Source: Rhynchopus sp. YZ270_cl-10 | Taxonomy: Eukaryota; Euglenozoa; Diplonemea; Diplonemida; Diplonemidae | Assembly (NCBI GenBank): GCA_964035575.1 | Contig: OZ037885.1 | Coordinates: forward strand, 1,240,001-1,304,000 | Direction: 5' to 3' | Length of the DNA stretch: 64,000 bases | In this document: positions 10,992 through 20,308 of the stretch, in pieces | Numbering within the stretch: the first letter of the stretch is position 1 | Layout of the letters: the number at the start of each line of letters is the position of its first letter | Notes under the pieces: generated by a model | Seen by the model: the letters and a program-made list of their open reading frames with translations, nothing else | The model's database searches: none | What the model was told of the DNA's origin: nothing | Made by a program: the position numbers and the translations under genes

Positions 10992-12008
10992 ATGCTGGTT
11001 TTCTTGCAACGTGCTGGATGCGAGACCTTGAGCTTGGAGGTCGAGGAGACAAGCACTGTGGCCAGCCTTGTGGAGGCAGCAGCGCGTGCTCTAGACACAG
11101 AGGCTGACTCTATTGTGCTGCATTATGGTGCAGACGCAGCACCGCTTCTCGAGGTGACGGCGTTGGAGGAGGGGTGCACGGTTGTGGTGGAGACGAGCCC
11201 ACGGGTGGTGGCGGAGGCAGAGCTGAGGAGACGTGGCTGCGAGGTTAGTGAGAAGGGTGTTCGTGATTTAATCATAAAAGATGAGTGCCTTGTCAAACCG
11301 CACGACAACATGGCAGAGCTTCTGCCTCTGTACATCGAGACAAAGTGTGCCCCGCAGCAGGCCCTGTACGCGGCTGCGCTTGGTGACGATGTGGCCAGCA
11401 TGCGGCGTCTGATTGCGGAGGGTGCCGACATCAACGAGACGTGTGATGATGAGTACTGTACTCCAGCTTTGGTGTATGCAGCAATGGTGGGCTCTGTCGG
11501 GTGTGTGCGTCTGGCCCTGGAGGAGGGTGCTGATCCGGATGACACCATCATCGCACAGACCGTGGCGCAGGGCGAGATTGGAGGCTACACTGCAGCCATG
11601 TGTGCTGTGCAGGCAGGCTCTGTTGAGTGCCTGCAGGTGTTGATTGAGGCTGGGTGCGACCTTGCGATGAAAGGGGACTACGGCAACACGGCGCTCAGTG
11701 TCGCAGCCGACTACGGGCACGCAGACTGCATGCAGCTTCTTCTCGATGCAGGTGGTCACGCACCCAACGCAACCTTAGTGTACGGCAATCACACACTCCT
11801 CATGATCGCTGCACATTCCGGTGACCCAGAGTGCCTTCGCATTGTGTTCAAAGCAGAGACTCCCAACCTCGCAAAGAAGGACAAGTACGGTATGACTGCA
11901 GAGGACATAGCACGCAGCAAAGGACACAGCGAAGCCTTCGCTGCTGCATTAGAAGCGTACAACGCTGCGAAGCAGACGAAGAAGCGCAAGAGAGAGGACA
12001 GCGACTGA
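10992..12008 (+). CDS. Ubiquitin-like/ankyrin-repeat protein
   Basis: A 338-residue single-exon protein. Residues 1 to about 70 look like a ubiquitin-type beta-grasp fold (LSLEVEETSTVASLVEAAA followed by an LHYGADAAPL-type strand). Residues about 119 to 310 form a run of ankyrin repeats, with clear units such as GYTAAMCAVQAGSVECLQVL and GNTALSVAADYGHADCMQLL. The tail AKQTKKRKREDSD is a classical basic nuclear localisation signal. Ankyrin arrays bind partner proteins, and no catalytic motif is present, so an adaptor role, possibly nuclear, is inferred. CCCCTCAG lies about 25 nt before the ATG and could be a trans-splice acceptor. The last two-thirds plus the 3' UTR are duplicated at 14957-15817. 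Confidence 0.85.
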   Translation: MLVFLQRAGCETLSLEVEETSTVASLVEAAARALDTEADSIVLHYGADAAPLLEVTALEEGCTVVVETSPRVVAEAELRRRGCEVSEKGVRDLIIKDECLVKPHDNMAELLPLYIETKCAPQQALYAAALGDDVASMRRLIAEGADINETCDDEYCTPALVYAAMVGSVGCVRLALEEGADPDDTIIAQTVAQGEIGGYTAAMCAVQAGSVECLQVLIEAGCDLAMKGDYGNTALSVAADYGHADCMQLLLDAGGHAPNATLVYGNHTLLMIAAHSGDPECLRIVFKAETPNLAKKDKYGMTAEDIARSKGHSEAFAAALEAYNAAKQTKKRKREDSD

Positions 12009-12640
12009 GATAGTATCCGGTGTGGGGTTTGTGTTGTGAGTGTGCGACGTCCGTAGAGATATTTTGCACTGTGTTTGCGGAGAACATTGCACCACTATAG
12101 CACATTTTTTTTTTTTTTTTGAAATTCTCCACCCTTTCCTCAACCCGACGTTCAAGGAGGTGGTCTTCACTCTTCGCTCTTGTTGAGTGACGTCTGGGTG
12201 GCGTGAGCGCCTAGCTCAGCTGTGTGGCAGTTTTTACGTCCCTTCAGCTTTGTGGTGCACACAAAAACCAAGCTGTCCTGCGACAATCACAGAATGAGAG
12301 TGGACAACTTTACAACAAAAGGATATTTCCCCCCGCCCAAATTAGCGACTCAGGGATGGCTCCATAGCCTCTCCCACACTGCGAGGCAGAGACACCCCAC
12401 ACCCTACATCACACAGGCCTAATTACCCTTCACACCCCGTTCCATCTGATGAATCAACCATTAGCACACGCTTATATCACCCTTTTAAGGTGGGACAAGA
12501 ACTGCCCTCAATTCTTTTGCCACGAGACTCTCGTCTCATCGTCCCCCTTGCGAGGTGACTCAGCAAAGCGAACCATGCATCTTCGACCCAATAGCTCCCT
12601 GGGAAATATTTTTTTTTTTTTTGTTGTCACGGTGCAGTCT
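12009..12640. other. 3' flank of the ankyrin gene, no further gene
   Basis: The first 97 bp after the stop are identical to the 3' flank of the second ankyrin copy and are presumably 3' UTR. The rest is ordinary intergenic sequence with T runs. I see nothing else. Confidence 0.45.
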
Positions 12641-12650
12641 GTCCTGGAAA

Positions 12651-12840
12651 TGTCGGACCCTTTTGTCGGAGTCCGAGGGGGTCCGACAGTCGGACCCCCT
12701 GGGTCCGACAGTCGGACTCAGGGGTCCGACTGTCGGACTCACAGTCGGACCCCTGAGTCCGACTGCCGGACCCTGGGGTCCGACAGGCACACCCAGGTGC
12801 CCAGGTACCCAGGTCCAGGTCCAGGAACAGGTACCCAGGA
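12651..12840. repeat. Cluster of GTCCGAC/GTCGGAC palindromes and CCAGGTAC repeats
   Basis: About eight alternating GTCCGAC and GTCGGAC words lie within 140 bp, so almost any two can pair (for example GGGTCCGACAGTCGGACCC). They are followed by CCCAGGTACCCAGGTCCAGG-type short repeats. A single related palindrome (GGGTCCGACTGTCGGACTC) occurs at 18857. Function unknown. Confidence 0.75.
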
Positions 12841-12999
12841 ACAGGAAAAAAGTCGTGAAAGAGCAACCACAGCTCCACATGACAAACACAAAAGTGTCCA
12901 GTCACGTGGGGCATTCATGCACTGAGGAGATAATGTTCCAACAATTTACAAGAAAGATTACTTAACCTACTGCTGGAAATTGCCAGGTCGTAGTAACAC

Positions 13000-14130
13000 A
13001 CAAAGTGTGCCTCCGTTCGGGAAGACCGGATATTCTAGAGACCAAAAAGGCCTCAAGAATATCTTCCGGTAGTCAAGGTATAACCGAGTGAACGGCCCAA
13101 GACCCCCGTGGAGAAGTTAAATGTTGTAATGCTATCAAGTAGAAACTGCGACCACTGTCTTACCCTCCTCAATGCATGGTGGAAGATGTCTTTGACAACC
13201 AATATCCTGTACCCAGGTACCCATATTCCCAGACCCACGCAGTACCACGTCGCAGTACTACGCAAAATTTACCACCAGACCCTGTCTTCGTGCACCTGAA
13301 GTGCAACGCCGCAGACAGGCCAAACATGCGTTGGACTCAGAGGAATTCCCGCTGTGCAGGTATCAAACATGAGAACCAACTCCCAGCAACAAGGGGCGCC
13401 TTTTGGCGGGCGTTGTTGAGGGTGTTTGGGGTGCAAAGTTTTCCACAATTTTGATGCGCGGGTACAGAAGTGTTGTCTTGTTCTTTCATCTCTAGGAAAT
13501 GTAAATGTCAATCGCGTTTAACTACCACGAGGGCTTGTTCAGTGAACCCACGAGGGGTCGAAGGGGGTTGGTTATCCCATATCTATCAAAGGTTGTGTCG
13601 ACCAGGCGAATCCACTATGTTACGCTGTACGTTGTTAAATCCGAAGAAATAACGCTTTAGCAGCCGCAGGAAGTTTGTTAAAAAGAGTGCCTCACGCTAC
13701 ACAAACCACCACCCGCGATTGACTTAGATGTTATAACAAAGAGAATTCAGAACAAAACAACACCCTGCCCCATACACACTAAATTGTCATGCTTCAAGAA
13801 CATGCCTGGGCCAAAATTACTATGACGAAAAGGCAACAAGACCACCCACAAGGAGTGTGAATTGTGCACTGGTTTTCTGGGGGAACGCAATATTTTCTTG
13901 TGCCTCGTCCTCCGCAAGCAGAGGACAGACTTTCCGGAAGGTTTCCAAAGTCGAATTTCTTGCACTAGCTATGCTCCCTGGGTTAAATGGCAATAGCAGT
14001 GACTGACAAAGTGTACCCATCCCCCTTCCACCCCAGATCTTAGTCCGCAAACTCAGAATGGATTGATGCGGGTGATACTCTTTGGATTTTGAGTTGCTGA
14101 ATGTCGGAGACGCGGCGAGGCTTCTCATCA
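13000..14130. repeat. Decayed dispersed element shared with the interiors of two DNA elements
   Basis: Parts of 13380-14010 align in the same orientation with 24030-24660 (GTGCAAAGTTTTCCACAATTT, CTACCACGAGGG, GCAACAAGACCACCCACAA), and 13200-13330 matches 61360-61510 in the opposite orientation (ACCCTGTCTTCGTGCACCT, CGCCGCAGACAGGCCAAAC). The copies have diverged considerably. The family is not recognised and no intact frame is visible. Confidence 0.55.
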
Positions 14131-14783
14131 CAATCGCAGATGCAGTTCAGATTTCACGATCCTGTGATGAGTGTAAATGTGGAGTGTGATTAATGAATGA
14201 AATGTATGGTGTAGAAACGCAGTTATCGGGAAAGGTGAGGTTAATGTGGTAAAAAAAGGGGATAAAACTCGTGTAATTTTGTGAATTCCCACAAAGGTGG
14301 GTGATAATGTGCCCTTTTGTCACTCAATTGTAACCGAGAATGTATGGGAGAATGAAATTTTATTTCCCAACCCAACAACAACGATAAAGCGTGAAGACAA
14401 TAAATGAAATCAAAGCGGAATAAATTTGAGGTTTTGTGAGGCACTCAACGAGTGTGCCGGCTCTGTGGCGTCACGGAGCCACCAACACTCCCCAGTCATT
14501 TTTCCTGCGCTTCCAGGAAAACTCGCGTTTGCGACCAGGCCGAAACGAAAAAAATTAATTCACAGCAAACAGGTGTGAGGGAGAAGAAAAGAAAGTGAAC
14601 AAAAACGAAAAAACAATGTTTTTCTGAAATGTGATGTTGTTGGGGTGGGGAGAATAAAACAGTTCCAGAAAAGCTCCTGCGTCGGTTTTCTTTTGGTTAA
14701 AAAAATCACTCAGTAAAAAAAAGAACTTTTTCATCACTCCCCCTCAAACACCCTCAAACACTGCCAAAACGAAGAAGGACAGG
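14131..14783. other. Intergenic, nothing recognised
   Basis: A/T-rich with one GC-richer stretch at 14455-14545. No coding frame or repeat match was noticed. Confidence 0.4.
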
Positions 14784-14942
14784 ATGTATGACACTTACGG
14801 ATACCAAGTCTCAGCGGGTATGAGAAGCAAGGAGGTGTACAAGAAGAAATGGGACGAGTTCTTGCGGTTTTCAAACCTCGAGCGACTTGGTCCGCTTTGT
14901 ATTGACACGGACCTCGACACCCCGACATGTACTGGCTTTTGA
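14784..14942 (+). other. Short coding-like fragment upstream of ankyrin copy 2
   Basis: From the ATG a 52-residue frame reads MYDTYGYQVS, then SKEVYKKKWDEFLRFSNLE, and stops in PTCTGF. The segment is GC-richer than its surroundings. The SKEVYKKKWDEFLRF stretch faintly resembles the core-binding region of tyrosine recombinases, but it is too short to assign. It ends about 15 bp before the start of the ankyrin duplication, so it marks the sequence into which, or with which, that duplication was joined. Confidence 0.25.
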
Positions 14943-14956
14943 GAAAGGCAGTCGGT

Positions 14957-15717
14957 TCCTCTGCGAGGTTAGTGAGAAGGGTGTTCGTGATTTGGTCATT
15001 GGTCAGGTAATTGTCAAACCGCACGAGAACATGGCAGAGCTTCTGCCTCTGTACATCGAGACAAAGTGTGCCCCGCAGCAGGCCCTGTACGCGGCTGCGG
15101 TTGGTGACGATGTGGCCAGCATGCGGCGTCTGATTGCAGAGGGTGCCGACATCAACGAGACGTGTGATGATGGGTACTACGCCACAGCTTTGGTGTATGC
15201 AACATTGGTGGGTTCCGTCGGGTGTGTGTGTCTGGCCCTGGAGGAGGGTGCTGATCCGGATGCTACCATCAAGCAGTATTACAGCTTTGAAGGCTACACT
15301 GCAGCCATGTGTGCTGTGCACGCAGGCTCTGTTGAATGCCTGCAGGTGTTGATTGAGGCTGGGTGCGACATTGCGATGAAAGGGAACCACGGCGACACAG
15401 CGCTCAGTGTCGCAGCCGACTACGGGCACGCAGACTGCATGCAGCTTCTTCTCGATGCAGGTGGTCACGCACCCAACGCAACCTTAGTGTACGGCAATCA
15501 CACACTCCTCATGCATGCTGCAAGTTCCGGTGACCCAGAGTGCCTTCGCATTGCGTTCAAAGCAGAGACTCCCAACCTCGCAAAGAAGGACTATGACGGT
15601 AGGACTGCAGAGGACATGGCACGCAGAGCAGGACACAGCGAAGCCTTCGCTGCTGCATTAGAAGTGTACATCGCTGCGAAGCAGACGAAGAAGCGCAAGA
15701 GAGAGGACAGCGACTGA
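14957..15717 (+). pseudogene. 5'-truncated second copy of the ankyrin gene
   Basis: Homologous to residues from CEVSEKGVRDL onward of the 10992-12008 protein, through all ankyrin repeats and the KKRKREDSD tail, plus an identical 3' flank. The ubiquitin-like N-terminus is missing. The frame is open upstream to a TTG at 14887 but has no ATG until 15030, so it is a truncated copy unless an upstream exon supplies a start. The two copies differ by more than 20 amino acids and by in-frame indels (one and four codons), yet the frame is intact, so it was translated, or is still translated, after the split. Confidence 0.7.
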
Positions 15718-15817
15718 GATAGTATCCGGTGTGGGGTTTGTGTTGTGAGTGTGCGACGTCCGTAGAGATATTTTGCACTGTGTTTGCGGAGAACATTGCA
15801 CCACTATAGCACATTTT

Positions 15818-16262
15818 CCCAACCTTCCTGAGTACACGCGTCAGCAACAAATACAGGTAGTGTATTGAAATGATTCTGGGGGGGGGGGGTAAGGGGTCTA
15901 ATTTTAATTTCGTCGATTTTGAGAAAATTTTTGGCCAAAAATGGGCCCCACGTATAAGGAACCGGGCTCATATTTCTCAAAATTTAAGTGGCCAAAAAAT
16001 TGTCCAATTTTCCGAAATGACCCCACCGCTGCACGGGCGGAGCCCAAAAATGCAAATAAGCCACTTTTTTCCCAACCTTCCTGTATACACGCGTCAGCAA
16101 CCAATACAGGTAGTGTATTGAAATGATTCTGGGGGGGGGTAAGGGGTCTAATTTTAATTTCGTCGATTTTGAGAAAATTTTTGGCCAAAAATGGGCCCCA
16201 CGTATAAGGAACCGGGCTCATATTTCTCAAAATTTAAGTGGCCAAAAAATTGTCCAATTTTG
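15818..16262 (+). repeat. Two tandem units of a GACCCCACC-core dispersed repeat
   Basis: Unit 1 (about 15818-16069) and unit 2 (16070-16262) both run from CCCAACCTTCCTG through ACGCGTCAGCAAC, a G run, AAAATGGGCCCCACGTATAA and GTGGCCAAAAAATTGTCCAA. Unit 1 continues into ATGACCCCACCGCTGCACGG. Related sequence lies at 35760-35965 and 55670-55830. This is an interspersed family of unknown type. Confidence 0.8.
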
Positions 16263-16282
16263 GACGACCGCTTGTGTGGGGA

Positions 16283-16687
16283 GAAAGCTCGGAATGGGTC
16301 TACCGGGCCACATATAAGCCGAGATGCCCCGCCAACGTGCGGTACCGAAAGCTCGGAATGGGTCTACCGGGCCACATATAAGCCGAGATGCCCCGCCAAC
16401 GTGCGGTACCGAAAGCTCGGAATGGGTCTGCCGGGCCCACATATAAGCCGAGATGCCCCGCCAACGTGCGGTACCGAAAGCCCGGAATGGGTCTACCGGG
16501 CCACATATAAGCCGAGATGCCCCGCCAACGTGCGGTACCGAAAGCTCGGAATGGGTCTGCCGGGCCCACATATAAGCCGAGATGCCCCGCCAACGTGCGG
16601 TACCGAAAGCCCGGAATGGGTCTACCGGGCCACATATAAGCCGAGATGCCCCGCCAACGTGCGGTACCGAAAGCTCGGAATGGGTCT
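16283..16687 (+). repeat. 64/65-bp tandem repeat with a higher-order dimer
   Basis: Six full units and one partial start at 16283, 16347, 16411, 16476, 16540, 16605 and 16669, each beginning GAAAGCTCGGAATGGGTCT or the CCCGG variant. Unit lengths run 64, 64, 65, 64, 65, 64. The last units alternate between a CTGCCGGGCCCAC type (65 bp) and an AGCCCGG/CTACCGGGCCAC type (64 bp), making a 129-bp higher-order unit. Open frames on both strands across it are produced by the repeat and are not genes. Confidence 0.92.
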
Positions 16688-16812
16688 GAAAATGGACAAG
16701 TTCAAAAAAAAAAAGCCTAACACAGATGGACCAGAAATAACATGGACCAGAACAATGATGGACCAGAACAATTATGGACTTTTTGGGATTATTTTTTTTT
16801 TATGGACCTATT

Positions 16813-17989
16813 CAGGGGTGTCGCTAATTCGGGTCCAGGGTCCCGACTTTTTCAAAACCAAAAAAAAAATTTGCACCCCTAGTAAAATCTGTGTAGAAAA
16901 AAAAAAAAAATTTGCACCTAATACAGGGTGGGTTTAATGTGTTAACAACTTGTTCTTTTTTTAAGTGAGAGGCCACCGTGAACTCGGTTGTGTCAGAACG
17001 TTCCAAAAACGAGGTTTTTGGGGGTCAGGGAAAATCACCAGGTGCCGCCCTCACCCCGCGAAGATTTATTTTTTTGGGTGGGATTTCCTTACCCTGCCTT
17101 ACCCTTTTTTTTTGCAGACCAGGGTTTCCTTAGTAAAGGTACCATAGCGTGGTTTTGCGCACACATGTGACCCCACCGTGGAGAGCAATCGGCTCGCGCA
17201 ATCAAAAGAACGCAGAGAAAAAGGAAAAGACAAAAAGACAAAAGCTGGGCACCGTGCGCCTGCGGCGCTACCGTTCTCAGTCAAGAACACCACAATTTCA
17301 TCTGAAGCTGTGTTTTCAGACTTGAACATGACCCTTGTTTACGAGAATTGGCAGTCTCGAAAAGTGCACAGGAATAAAATGGTCAAAACTTAAATACCGA
17401 AAACTCGTCCATTTTTCCAAAATGACCCCATCACTTTCTGCAATTGCACCGCATCGGACGATGCAATCAACAAAAACGCCTCCCCTTTTTTCGTGATCTG
17501 GGAACATGCTTGCAAGGGTTTCCTTGCTAAAACCAGAGAATCTCATACTTCACAGTAAGGGTACTTTAGCGTATTTTAGCGCACACATGTGACCCCACCG
17601 TGGAGAGCAATCGGCTCGCACAATCAAAAGAACGCAGAGAAAAGGGAAAAAGAAAAAGACAAAAGTTGGGTACCGTGCGCCTGCGGCGCTACCTACTGTT
17701 CTCAGTAATGTCAAAAACACCACAATTTCATCTGAATTTGGGTTTTCAGACCTGAAAATGACCCATGTTTAAGAGTATGGGTTCATATTTTGTGAAAATT
17801 TAAGTCACTAAAAGTTTGTCCATTTTTCCGTATAACCCCCACCACAGCCTGGGATTGGCTCGGAAATGCCACAAAACACTGTTTTTTCGCCCCCTGGTAA
17901 TGGAAAAAAAATCCCCACGTAAAAAAAAAAAAATTTGCACCCCGATTTCAGATTTTTCAAAAATTTCCCCAAAATTAGCGACACCCCTG
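16813..17989. mobile_element. hAT-like non-autonomous DNA transposon
   Basis: Terminal inverted repeats are CAGGGGTGTCGCTAATT, and both ends are flanked by a perfect 8-bp direct repeat GACCTATT (16805-16812 and 17990-17997). An 8-bp duplication and CAGGG-type ends are typical of hAT elements. There is no transposase frame. The interior contains two direct copies of a roughly 250-bp unit (about 17112-17345 and 17512-17775) with shared CCCCACCGTGGAGAGCAATC and GTGCGCCTGCGGCGCTACC. Confidence 0.85.
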
Positions 17990-18015
17990 GACCTATTTTT
18001 CTGGTCCATAATTTT

Positions 18016-18321
18016 TCAAAAGACGGTATATTCAAGCGTGTGGTTGAGGCGCACCTAAACATAAGTAAGTGCCAAGTCTGAACATTTATTTTCAGAGGCC
18101 TTAGTGAGGCTGTTTCGGCCTCGTTGCATTGTATCATGATGTAATAAGGTTCACATACTTTCGATTCAAAGAAGAGAAAGCACACAAGAAAATAAAAATA
18201 AAATGCTGCAAACCACTGGGTGTGCTGTTTGCATCTACACAAGTAACTGAAAGTTAAACATTTACATACCTTGTCTTCCCCGTAGCCTCCGCCTTCGCTG
18301 CTGTCAAGCTGCCTTCTCTTG
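18016..18321. other. Spacer, nothing recognised
   Basis: Ordinary A/T-rich sequence between the hAT-like element and the heptamer array. Confidence 0.4.
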
Positions 18322-18470
18322 GTACCCAGTACCCAGTACCCAGTACCCAGTACCCAGTACCCAGTACCCAGTACCCAGTACCCAGTACCCAGTACCCAGT
18401 ACCCAGTACCCAGTACCCAGTACCCAGTACCCAGTACCCAGTACCCAGTACCCAGTACCCAAATTGGTCG
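18322..18470 (+). repeat. Heptamer array (TACCCAG)n, about 21 units
   Basis: A nearly perfect 7-bp tandem array. Its reverse complement is the TACTGGG array at 63231-63651, so the same heptamer satellite occurs twice in the window in opposite orientation. Translations such as VLGTGYW are by-products. Confidence 0.95.
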
Positions 18471-18940
18471 CCCCCTGGTTGGTCGAGAACCTAAAAATGC
18501 AAAAAAACGCAAAATTCATGTGTTTTGACCATGTCTGGGTACACCAAATACACACCTCTGAACAAGCCTATACCCAGTAGTAGGCAACAAGCGCTATTTT
18601 TTGACCAAGAAAAAAAAAATCCCCCAAAAATTGGGTGTAGTAGGTCACAAAATGGCCCAAAAAATCCAAAGAAAACCTCAGATTGACCAAACAATGAAAA
18701 AAATTTTCAAGTCAAATTTTCAGCCAAAATACGGCTATTTTGGTTATACCATGTGTACTGTAGTGGCTATACAAGGCGATTTTCGGCCAAAAAAAATTTT
18801 TTTGGCCAAAAAAAAATTTTTTTTTTCGGCCCAAAAAAAAATTTTTTTTTTTTTTTGGGTCCGACTGTCGGACTCAGGGGGTAAGTCCGTTATTTACACA
18901 CTCCAAGCACGACAGACCGCACCGTGGTGGCATTGATGTC
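18471..18940. other. A/T-rich spacer with homopolymers
   Basis: Contains long A and T runs (18785-18856) and one GTCCGACTGTCGGAC palindrome at 18859. No gene. Confidence 0.45.
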
Positions 18941-19025
18941 ACCACCACCACCACCACCACCACCACCACCACCACCACCACCACCACCACCACCACCACC
19001 ACCACCACCACCACCACCACCACCA
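18941..19025 (+). repeat. (ACC)n array, about 28 units
   Basis: Perfect trinucleotide repeat. Polyproline, polyglycine and polyhistidine-like frames over it are artefacts. Confidence 0.95.
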
Positions 19026-19980
19026 TTGTGGTTTACCGAGGGAATAGCAAAGCCGGAACAATACAATCGATACCCCCACTTCCAGTGGGCTACTGTTAAC
19101 TTAGTTGTACTGTGAACCTGCACACAGCTTCCCCCCGTCCCCAGGATTAGCGGAGAAACTGATTTTCCTGACCCAACACTCACCACCAACCTCTTCATCA
19201 GAAAATCGTTGTTTCACCTCTTTCAGCTTTTTGTGTTTTAAAAGCTTTTTGTATTTCCCGCCCTCCCACACCTCCGCCTCTGGCGGGACTTTCTCTCAAG
19301 GTCTTGTTGGTTGTCCTGGTATTGGGTACGGGGTATTATTTTGTATTTTCTCCCCGATTTTTCGCGTTATTGTGTTTATTTCTTTGTCCACGTCTCTCCC
19401 TAACGCGTGGAGTCGCCGGATACCTAGTAGCAATTCCGCGCCCCCCAAGGGCCTGGTTTACGGGTGTTGCGGTATCAGGTGGCAGGTACGCGTTTTGGTA
19501 GTGATTCCCGTTTATGCCGACACGGAGCATTTTCTAGTTTTCTCTTATGTTCGTTCCCAGCTTCAGTGGTTTTCTCTTGCTATGGCGGTGCTTGACCAAC
19601 ACACCAGCGTTTCGTTGGACAAGTGTTCCGCGCTTTCAGCTTTTTGTATGGCGCAACGCAGAAGCTAGCGACTAATGATGTTTGTTTCACCTCTTTCGGC
19701 TTGGGCTTTTTCTTTTTAACCCCCCTTACTTTTTGGGGTTGCTGTTCAACGGGAAACTTCCACGCCCAACACCTACCATCACGATTAATTAGGTTTGGGT
19801 GGTTTTCCCTTTCCGCCTTTTGTGTCTTAAAAGCTTTTGTATTTTCCCGCCCTCCCACACCTCCGCCTCCAGCGGATTCGACTAGCGCCAGCTAGCCGTT
19901 TACCCCAACGTCATTTTGCAAGTAATAAAGGAAAAGTAATAAAGGAAAAGAGATCATTTGGAGAGGCCAAAGTTATTCCC
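19026..19980. other. Intergenic with a direct duplication
   Basis: Two similar stretches (about 19210-19285 and 19690-19875) share TTCACCTCTTTC and CCCGCCCTCCCACACCTCCG. A 187-residue frame at 19105-19668 lacks an ATG start and has no protein-like composition, so it is not called. Confidence 0.5.
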
Positions 19981-20089
19981 ACCACCACCACCACCACCAC
20001 CACCACCACCACCACCACCACCACCACCACCACCACCACCACCACCACCACCACCACCACCACCACCACCACCACCACCACCACCACCA
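19981..20089 (+). repeat. (ACC)n array, about 36 units
   Basis: Perfect trinucleotide repeat that ends about 220 bp before the TPR/TLDc start codon. It is a likely length-variable site in the upstream region of that gene. Confidence 0.95.
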
Positions 20090-20308
20090 GACTACACACC
20101 ACACAACCCACACACCCTCTCCCCTCTCCCTCCCCCCTCTCCCCCTCCCCCTCCCCCCCCTTTTTTTTGACCCACCAAAAAAAAAAACAAACCACAACTG
20201 GCTGAACGAGCGTTTCTTCCAGCCCGCTGTGAGGCGGCGGATAGTTCCCCACTGGTGTCACCCTTGGTAGCACCACCTGCTCCAAGCTCCCCCACCTCTC
20301 CCACCACG

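Noticed and set aside
16191-16937. 248-residue + strand frame and two - strand frames with GLPGHISRDAPPTCGT repeats
   Set aside because: The unit is 64 or 65 bp, not a multiple of three, and frames are open on both strands. This is a satellite, not a protein.
18322-18470. Regular short repeat as a possible CRISPR or telomere tract
   Set aside because: There are no spacers, and the heptamer lies internally and in both orientations. It is a simple satellite.
19105-19668. 187-residue + strand frame
   Set aside because: No ATG start, low-complexity composition, and it spans a direct DNA duplication.
18924-20205. Polyproline, polythreonine, polyvaline, polytryptophan and polyglycine frames
   Set aside because: By-products of the (ACC)n arrays in different frames.
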